Origin: Glebionis coronaria
Lineage: Eukaryota > Streptophyta > Magnoliopsida > Asterales > Asteraceae
Direction of reading: 5' to 3'
DNA: 64,000 bases
Assembly: GCA_025667525.1 (NCBI GenBank)
Contig: CM046876.1
Span: 571,451,469 to 571,515,468, forward strand
Of this stretch, positions 57,840 to 64,000 are shown piece after piece. Made by a program: the position numbers and the translations under genes. The first letter of the stretch is position 1, and every line of letters starts with the position of its first letter. The notes under the pieces are model-generated. The model did not search any database and was not told where the DNA came from. It saw only the letters and a program-made list of their open reading frames with translations.

Positions 57840-58756
57840 ACTTATACATGTGTGTGACAATTTTTTTTTGATGGGCTTAGTTAGTCACATAAAAAAATAC
57901 TTGTTGAGACAAACTATTATTTTCTGGGCTTAGTTAGTCACATAGAAAAATACTTGTTGTGACTAGGTGTAGTGACTTTAGTCATACAAACACTAAAAAA
58001 TGTGACTCATATCAACATTAGTGAAAATTGAGATTACACTTGGTTCTAAACATTTGTCACATGAATATTTTACTGTGTGACTTTTTCAATGTGTTGGTCA
58101 CATATAATCCCATTATAACGTGACCATAAATATAATTTAGTTTCACATTTCTCAAATGTTGTGACTATTGGAAAAACATATAGTCACATAATTGTTTGGT
58201 TATCGAGTATGATCATGTATTATATTTGATCGTAGTCTTCAAGTAATTGTAAAATATTTGTCACATTTAAATAAATATAGTGGCAAATGTTCCAATACCT
58301 ACTTTCCACTTGCAACACATACAAAATTCATGTGTGGTTAAAATTTAACAAAATATACTAGTCACATTAAAATAATGTGTGTGACAACCTTGTTTATAAA
58401 TTTGTCACTTGTAAAATAAGTCTATGTGACCATATATGATTTTTGGTCACATTCGATGTGTGTATGACAAATATTTGTCACACATGTACAGGTATAATGT
58501 GACAACTACTTGAACCAGACTTTGAATCGGTAACACTCTCAAATTATTAAGTGACTAACGACTCATACAAGAAACATTTGTTAGCCCTGGTCACGTAAAT
58601 ATTCATATGCGTGACAAACAAAATACGTAATGGTCATACAAACTGGCTTCAAGTGTCTCTGTTTATTTATCACTGGCGAATTCAGTCACACAAAAAATTT
58701 ATTTGTGACTACACGAAATTCGGTATGTGTGACCGAAACCCATTTTTGTACTAGTG
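57840..58756 (-). repeat. CACTA right end: subterminal repeats and TIR
   Basis: TGTGAC/GTCACA motifs recur more than 20 times in both orientations up to the terminal TTTTTGTACTAGTG. Unlike the left end there is no clear unit of about 179 bp here, only dispersed motifs. Confidence 0.85.
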
Positions 58757-58759
58757 AAT

Positions 58760-60540
58760 GAGTATTTTCACCCTTTAGACATGTTTACTTAGAATAACTT
58801 AGTAAAACTAATGTAGGGACTTCATGAAAACATTAAGGACAATTTAGGATGTATAAATTGAGTTTATATCAGTAGCTAATCGAAAGATAATCACTTTTAC
58901 TAAGACTTAACCATAAATCATTAGAAACCCTAACCCGTCTAAGTTTTCTTCCTATTTTCATATCAAACATTTGTTAAACTTCAAACCAAAGACCCAAACT
59001 TCTTAATTACAATTTATATACCCTAATTAAACCCTAATACATCACTAATAACATTCCTAAGCCCTTAATCACCAAAATCACAAAGTATAAAGTTACAAGC
59101 CCTAATTTGAAACCCAGTTTTGTATTTTCCTTCCAAAACTAATTTTAAACACTTTACCTCCTACTCTAAGTTCAAAAAAACAGATATTTACATGTACCTA
59201 GATATTTTGGAGTACCAAGAAAGTAGGTGCATAAGCTGCTTGTAGTTACACATCACCATTCTTATCATAATCCTAACCGTGTACATTTTAGACCACAAGT
59301 TAAGATTGGAATGAACCTAGACTCTATAAACTTGCATAGACCTTCAATAGCCTTCCTTAGTCAGTAATGTATCTATCTTACACGTCCTAGGCCAAAACTT
59401 GGAGCCCAAGGCTTGAAAAAACGATAAATAGAGGCGAAATGCACACTTAGAAACTTGCATCCCGTTTTCTTATAATCTCCTACCCATTCTCCATTTCCAT
59501 TTCTATATACGTCCTAGGACATCCCACAAGACTAAAAACCAGGTCTAGAAGGAAGCCATTGAAGCTCTTGAAGCTTTGATAGCAAGTTGTGCTCATAGGA
59601 AGCCATTATGAGCCATTTTGGAGCTACCTAGGTAATTTCTACGTTAGCTATGCTTTGATCTTGTTTTAATGAATTCTTAGAGTTGTTATAATACCAAAGT
59701 AATATTAGAAAGATAATCTAAAATAAACTAAGTCATTTGCTCATTTTAAATGAAAGTTATAAGTTAAAAATGTGTTAAAATCCTAGTTTTGTATTTTACA
59801 TGAAATAATGACTTAAAATCTATTTCAAGAGCTATAACTATGGTGAAATGTTTTTATTATGATTATAAACATGTTTTGAAACTTTTTTAAAAAATCCTAG
59901 ATCATTTGGGCTATTTTTGAGGTTGTTATGTAATTTTTACAAGTATAGGGACTAAAACTATTATTTTTGAAACTATTTAACATTTTGGGCCAAAAGTGTC
60001 ATTTTGTGAAAGTTAAAGCCATAAGAATAAATGTTAAAAAGTTTGAGACCTTAAGGTTAAATAATGAGGGTTTAAAATGCAAATACTAAAATTATATACT
60101 TTAGGAGTTTGAAGTGTAATTAAGCTAAAGTATAACTACAAGGGCTATTTTTGAAAATAAAGAAGATTAATTAAAAAATGAGGAAGTAATGAAGGTATCA
60201 TATTAGTAGGGAGCTTTGTACAAAGATGTTCCATCTCGATATTACGTTCTGACTGAGTGGTTGGGTTTACGATTTAAAGTGTCCTCGCTCCTCAAACGTT
60301 TATAGAATGGCTTCTGAGTATGATGGCCCAAAAAATGGTACTATAATTAAAACTAAATATTAAATAAAGAACATATAACCAATACTTAGAATTATGGAAC
60401 TAAAGATTAAAGACTTGATACTATAGAAAATGTGTTAATTCAGGTTTGTGTGAGATCAAGATGTTGTTTATGAGACCAAGTTGTGGTTTGTGTGATCAAG
60501 CTGTTTATATGTGAATGAAATATATCTGAAATAAGCTTAG
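58760..60540 (+). other. gypsy-B LTR, part right of the CACTA element, no gene seen
   Basis: AT-rich LTR sequence. It includes AACCCTAA-like strings (58925-59050) and no ORF worth reporting. The promoter of the LTR is not identified; the conserved block at 60556-60616 follows. Confidence 0.5.
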
Positions 60541-61299
60541 ACTTTATGGATCCCAGGTGAGTTCATAACCTCACTAGCACTGATTATTAAATGATTTGAA
60601 AACCCGCGAGGGGGATATATTCTAAACTAGAATACAAGTATTTTTGGTATGCTTCTCATATATAATTATTGACACTACATTTACTGCTACCTTTAAAAGT
60701 CCATTTTTAATCGTGACCGATAATCATTTAATGAACGCTAATATTGTGAATAATACTATTTGGGGACTGACATCCCCTATATGGGCAAGTTGCATTTGCT
60801 AGAATGCTGATGGCTCTGACCTAGGCTAAATGGATACACTTTATTTTGCTTATACAGGAGTTTGGCAGACTGCCTGCTTAGGGGCAATTTGTTGGGTTCT
60901 AGTATGTCAAGTAGCGATGTACGAGCTAGTGCAATAATAATTGAGTATTTTATGAGAGCGAATAATAACGTAGCTCAAGGAAAGGATCTTGTATTCAAAA
61001 TGATTTTAAACCTATGAATTCACTCAACCATTGTGTTGATTTTAAGTATATATCACAGGTTTTAAAGATTGCTAAGTATGGAGCAACATGAGGATTGGCA
61101 TGAAGAGGCACAAGAATGAAATTATTCTAGATTTTGGGAACCTTATATTGTAAAACTCTATTTTTTCAATGATATACAAAGAAAGTTGATTTTGTCACTC
61201 TTTTGAGTCATTTTCTATTATTATGACTTGTGTTCTATGAAGTAATACCCCATATCAATATTCTTCTGCGTAAAGGTAAAATGGGAGTGTTACATGAGC

Positions 61300-62010
61300 A
61301 AATAGAAAAACAAGGTACTACCTATAATTGGTGCTTTTAGTGCTATCATGAATAATATTGAGCTTAATCACGAAAGTGGTGCCAATGATCTCAACTCATA
61401 CCAAAAAGCTTGTTCTGAATACAAAGTGATCTACAAATATCCTTTTATGTTAGAGGCGGCGTGGATAGTGTTGAAAGATAACCCAAGTTGGTAAGAGGTT
61501 TAGATGCCAAAGTTTACAAAAAAAGGTAACAAAAAATCTAAGACTTCTGAAACCACCTCTAATTTTGGGCAAGGCGGTTACGTGAATTTGAACGATGAAC
61601 TAGAAGATGAAGAGAAAGAGACTCGGGACTATCGACCAATGGTCGTGATCAAGCTAAAAATAAGTCATCTACATCGTCGTCAACAGGGAAGTCTTCATTT
61701 GTTGATGTTGTAACCAACAAATGGGAGAAAATGAAAGATATTGGATGGGGAAAAAGAAGCAACAACAAGAATCATACTTTAACTTGAAGCAACGAGAGTT
61801 ATATTTGCAGGAGGCAGCTCAACAAGAAGCAATGACCTTGAAAAGAGAAAAGCTCGAATTAAAGCGTCGAACAATTGAACTTGCTAAAAAAAGAGGATAA
61901 AATCTAATGTTCTATAAAAGTGAAATCAACCCCAATTTGCCTCCAGCCTACCAACAAGCCTTGCAATAAATGAAAAATGAAATCAAGGCAACTTACAATT
62001 TAAATTACTA
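61300..62010 (+). pseudogene. 3' half of a NAM-associated / trihelix-like protein gene
   Basis: Right of the gypsy-B LTR, reading gives GAFSAIMNNIELNHESGAND, LNSYQKACSEYKVIYKYPFM, LEAAWIVLKDNP and, after stops at about 61491-61503, MPKFTKKGNKKSKTSETTSN. A 1-base loss near 61643 shifts the frame, after which KSSTSSSTGKSSFVDV, LKREKLELKRRTIELAKKRG and INPNLPPAYQQAL follow. This is the C-terminal part of the plant family with a NAM-associated C-terminal domain (often mis-named glutathione S-transferase T3-like and related to PIF/Harbinger ORF1 Myb-like proteins). The N-terminal DNA-binding part is absent and would lie beyond the nest on the left. Several stops make it dead. Confidence 0.78.
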
Positions 62011-62359
62011 GTATTAGTTTTTAATTATTATTGTAATGTTTTTATTTTATTTGAATTATTATGCAATGTTTTTCTTATTAATGTTTTTTATTTATTAAAT
62101 ATTTTATGTTTTTTGAACTTGATCGCCTTGTTGTGGTAACTAGATCGTCTATAGATCACCGAAAAAAAAGCTGATGTGACAAGAAAAATGTATGTCGCAC
62201 TAAGTCGCTATTGCATGCGGCTTAAAAGTTAAAGAGTAACAAAACCAAAGTACTAGTAGTAAAGTAGTAAGTGGTGAAAGTGAGACAAGTAAAACCAAAA
62301 GGACATAAGTTGCAAGTAGCAAAAATGTCGACGACCCCAATCAACAAAGGGTCAGCTAA
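62011..62359. other. Spacer between the NAM-associated pseudogene and the RGG-protein gene
   Basis: 350 bp with T-rich start (62020-62110) and no gene. TAGATCGTCTATAGATCACC near 62141-62160 may be the end of the pseudogene's 3' region. The right part is the likely proximal promoter of the next gene. Confidence 0.5.
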
Positions 62360-62360
62360 G

Positions 62361-62442
62361 TCTTTAAAAGAAGATTAGGTTCACCGCATCTTCAAAACAA
62401 CAAAACACATAGATTGCGGCTAGGGTTTCATAACACACACAC
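62361..62442 (+). promoter_or_regulatory. Core promoter/leader with telo-box of the RGG-protein gene
   Basis: TCTTTAAAAG at 62361-62370 is a possible TATA-like element. TAGGGTTT at 62421-62428 is a telo-box (AAACCCTA inverted), common near the start sites of plant genes for translation. An (AC)n run at 62432-62442 and CTATCTATC follow in the presumed 5' leader. Confidence 0.5.
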
Positions 62443-62510
62443 ACAAAAACACATTTCTATCTATCTATCCATCTCTTTTGTAATCTCAACAATCAAACAA
62501 TCAATCGATC

Positions 62511-62531
62511 ATGTCTAAGTATTCCAACTAA
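62511..62531 (+). other. Short upstream ORF (MSKYSN) in the leader
   Basis: ATG, five further sense codons and TAA lie 66 bp upstream of the main start. If the transcript begins upstream of it, scanning ribosomes would meet this ORF first, which could lower translation of the main protein. An unseen 5' intron could remove it. Confidence 0.45.
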
Positions 62532-62596
62532 GTTAACTGAATACTCATCAAACCTTGTTTGTTAAACTCTCTCAATCAAAAGCTAATTAAAAAAAG

Positions 62597-62765
62597 ATGG
62601 CTACTATGAACCCTTTTGATTTGCTTGGAGATGATGATAACGATGATCCTTCAGTTCTTGTTCAGAAGATTGCTGCTGCTCCTGTTGCTAAGCCTCAAGC
62701 TGCAGCTCAGCCTGCTAAGCCCGCTGCTAAGCTTCCTTCCAAGCCGCTTCCTCCAGCTCAAGCCG
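62597..62765 (+). CDS. Exon 1 of an RGG-repeat (HABP4/SERBP1, Stm1-N) RNA-binding protein gene
   Basis: The start AAAAAAAGATGGCT opens MATMNPFDLLGDDDNDDPSV, followed by an A/K/P-rich stretch and LPSKPLPPAQA. NPFDLL-D-D near the N-terminus and LPSKPLPPAQAV before the RGG repeats are hallmarks of the plant RGGA/B/C proteins, cytoplasmic-nuclear RNA- and ribosome-associated proteins linked to stress responses in Arabidopsis. The exon ends after one base of the next codon (..GCC-G) at a GTAGCT donor. This fits the Val that follows in the family. The rest (RGG boxes, HABP4 domain) would be right of the window. It is the only gene here that looks alive. Which paralogue it is cannot be decided. Confidence 0.82.
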
Positions 62766-62809
62766 GTAGCTTTTTTATATTAATTTATTTTATTTCTATT
62801 ATTAGTAAT

Positions 62810-63235
62810 ATTAAGTGTTTGACTTTATGCTACTAACTGTTTGACTTTATATAGTTTCTATTATTTATTAGTAATATATGTTAATAAAATGTTGTAAAAA
62901 TGTTTAATAGTTTATATGAGTGTTGAAAAATTGAAATGAATGTCGTATGTAGCTGTGTTTTGATATGTATTGTGTATTTATCGCCTAGGATATGTAAGAT
63001 ACATTTGTGGTGTATATACTGTGAGATAGTTGGTTGTTGTCCGAATGTGGTGAAATGATAGATTGACGACATTTGATATTGTTTGTTAACAGAATGTGCT
63101 AAATAATATTTGTAATATTAAGTGTTTGACTTTGTATTGTTTTTTATATTATTAGTAATATATGTTACTAATACAATGTTGTAAAAATGTATTATAGTTT
63201 ATATAAGTTTTGAAATGAATATTGTAAATATGAAT
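62810..63235 (+). repeat. Diverged tandem duplication in intron 1
   Basis: Blocks around 62830-62945 and 63118-63230 share TGTTTGACTTT, TATTAGTAATATATGTTA, ATGTTGTAAAAATGT and ATAGTTTATAT in the same order. A shorter third piece is near 62795-62825. Confidence 0.7.
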
Positions 63236-63427
63236 GGCGGAATATTAGGATATGTGAGATAAATAAAAATATTAATAATGTGAAATGATTGGTTGACACT
63301 TGATTAGTAGATTAGCAAGCTGTTAAATTCACGAAGTTGGTTGTGTTTAGTTGAACAGAAATGTTCCAGTTTTTGGTTTTTAATTTTCTTGAGAATGAAA
63401 TGGTTTTCTTCTCTAGAAAAGAGTTAA

Positions 63428-63632
63428 CCAGCTGAGCTAGCTCAGTTGGCCACCTAGGGTAACATTGGGGAGGTATTCTTGGAGAGGTCTCGAGTTTGAG
63501 TCTCACCAAGAACCTTCAGGGGCCCGAATTAAGAAGCACCCCTTAAGGAGAAGGTTTGAGAATTGCATACTGCCCAATTGGATGTCACTGTAAGCTCGAA
63601 TCACTAACTACTAACTCGCCGTTCAAAAAAAA
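63428..63632 (+). mobile_element. tRNA-derived SINE with 13-bp target duplication
   Basis: AGAAAAGAGTTAA occurs at 63415-63427 and again at 63633-63645. Between them lies a 205-bp element with a pol III box A (TAGCTCAGTTGG, about 63438-63449), a box-B-like GAGTTTGAGTCTC about 40 bp further on (near 63491), a GC-richer body than its surroundings, and a short poly-A tail (63625-63632). That is the structure of a plant SINE inserted by LINE-type reverse transcription. It is in the same orientation as the host gene. Confidence 0.9.
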
Positions 63633-64000
63633 AGAAAAGAGTTAAGAACTTGGAAAACCTGTTTAGATGGTGTTACATTTTTCATATTCTAGTGATGAGA
63701 AATGCAGAGACTTGTAAATTGGACGTGTCAGATTTTAGTTAAAATTTGAGAAATGGGATTTTCATTACTTCAAAAAAAATCTCTCAAATATTTGTAACTA
63801 AATTGGTTTTCTGTTTTCTCATTTTTTATGAATTTTTTTTTGAAAAAACGGGGTGTTTCTCACCCAATAAACACACAGTAATTTTAAAGAAAGGTTATTA
63901 GAGGTTTATGAATGGTTTTACACGGAAATGAGCCGTAGACCTTGATTATTTGTCTTGTTACTCATCCTACTTTTTACCGACGACAATGCTAGAACTGGGA

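Larger units (their letters stand above)
43999..58756 (+). mobile_element. CACTA (En/Spm-type) DNA transposon, 14.8 kb
   Basis: It starts CACTAGTACAAAAA and ends with the inverse TTTTTGTACTAGTG. The 3-bp AAT is duplicated at 43996-43998 and 58757-58759. Both subterminal regions are crowded with TGTGAC/GTCACA motifs. Inside are a TnpA-like gene (-, 45305-47996), a telomere-like repeat block, a Tnp2-type transposase gene (+, 52273-55959) and a third small ORF (-, 57218-57619). The transposase genes each carry stop codons or frameshifts, so this copy cannot move itself, but ends and subterminal repeats look intact enough for help in trans. It sits in the 3' LTR of gypsy-B. Confidence 0.95.
29576..61294 (+). 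mobile_element. Ty3/gypsy LTR retrotransposon 'gypsy-B', old outer element
   Basis: This is the outermost element. Plus-strand pieces are gag (29578-31740), integrase (32070-32370, continued 42087-42720), a purine tract (42863-42874) and a long 3' LTR (42876-61294, split by the CACTA element). Its 5' LTR and gag start must lie left of the window, beyond copia-2. Protease, RT and RNase H between 31740 and 32070 are missing, so an internal deletion occurred. After the LTR end (GTGTTACA at 61294) come TGAGC and host-like sequence. LTR ends TGTGACAATCC...GTGTTACA match those of gypsy-A, so they belong to one broad group. Confidence 0.82.
42876..61294 (+). repeat. gypsy-B 3' LTR, split by the CACTA element
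   Basis: It starts TGTGACAATCCTC and ends GGAGTGTTACA. Without the 14,758-bp CACTA element and its 3-bp duplication it would be about 3.66 kb, close to the 3.45 kb of gypsy-A. The two LTR parts are 42876-43998 and 58757-61294. The conserved block GGTGAGTTCATAACCTCAC ... AACCCGCGAGGGGG is at 60556-60616 in forward orientation. No partner LTR is in the window, so the ends rest on the purine tract, TG...CA and resemblance to gypsy-A. Confidence 0.8.
62766..64000 (+). other. Intron 1 of the RGG-protein gene (runs off the edge)
   Basis: It starts GTAGCT, is T-rich as expected for a plant intron, and extends at least 1235 bp with no acceptor clearly used before the edge. It contains two diverged copies of a 110-130 bp block (62810-62940 and 63115-63235) and a SINE (63428-63632). 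No other feature is seen in 63646-64000. Confidence 0.65.

Noticed and set aside
63421..63500. A functional tRNA gene
   Set aside because: Box A and box-B-like motifs are present, but there is no cloverleaf of normal size. The poly-A tail and 13-bp duplication show that it is a SINE.

Overview
The window is plant nuclear DNA, most likely from a daisy-family (Asteraceae) species. The evidence is the AT-rich composition, the plant Ty1/copia and Ty3/gypsy proteins, an oversized copia gag-protease spacer that I know from Asteraceae genomes, a plant CACTA transposon, and the first exon of a plant RGG-repeat RNA-binding protein gene at the right edge. Bases 1-61294 are one stack of transposons inside transposons. 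Host sequence is seen only from about 61295 to 64000.

Nest, from outside in. The host locus is a broken NAM-associated (trihelix-like) gene whose 3' part resumes at 61295. It was hit by gypsy-B (+), an old degraded element visible from about 29.5 kb to 61294. Copia-2 (+, 7381 to about 29.5 kb, 5' end outside the window) sits in gypsy-B near the start of gag. Gypsy-C (-, 32371-42081) sits in the gypsy-B integrase region. A 14.8-kb CACTA DNA transposon (43999-58756) sits in the gypsy-B 3' LTR. Copia-2 was hit by copia-1 (-, 1-7380) near its gag start and by gypsy-A (-, 13544-24635) between integrase and reverse transcriptase. Copia-1 carries, inside its gag, a very young coding-free LTR element (+, 2045-5923). 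Five junction pairs have target-site duplications that I could read on both sides or within the host frame: TGCCA, TTCTA, TATAC, AAT (3 bp, CACTA), and a 13-bp one for a SINE.

Coding content. The retrotransposon genes are all broken by stops, frameshifts or insertions, but gag, protease, integrase, reverse transcriptase and RNase H can be recognised in copia-2, and pieces in the others. The CACTA element has a divergent gene pair: a multi-exon TnpA-like gene (-) and a Tnp2-type transposase gene (+), both with Trp-to-stop changes. It also has a third, intact 133-codon ORF (57218-57619, -) with its own TATA box and no function I can name. The one credible host gene is exon 1 of the RGG-repeat/HABP4-type gene at 62597-62765. 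Its first intron holds a tRNA-derived SINE.

Most interesting points: the young non-autonomous LTR element with a WRKY-type W-box array and a 28-bp perfect palindrome; two gypsy elements whose LTR pairs are only about 1.4-1.8 % different although their pol genes are wrecked, which suggests they moved with borrowed proteins; a 1.2-kb LTR deletion sealed with copied filler DNA; a telomere-like higher-order repeat inside the CACTA element; and matching TATA-adjacent hairpins in two different copia LTRs. Differences between LTRs were counted by eye.
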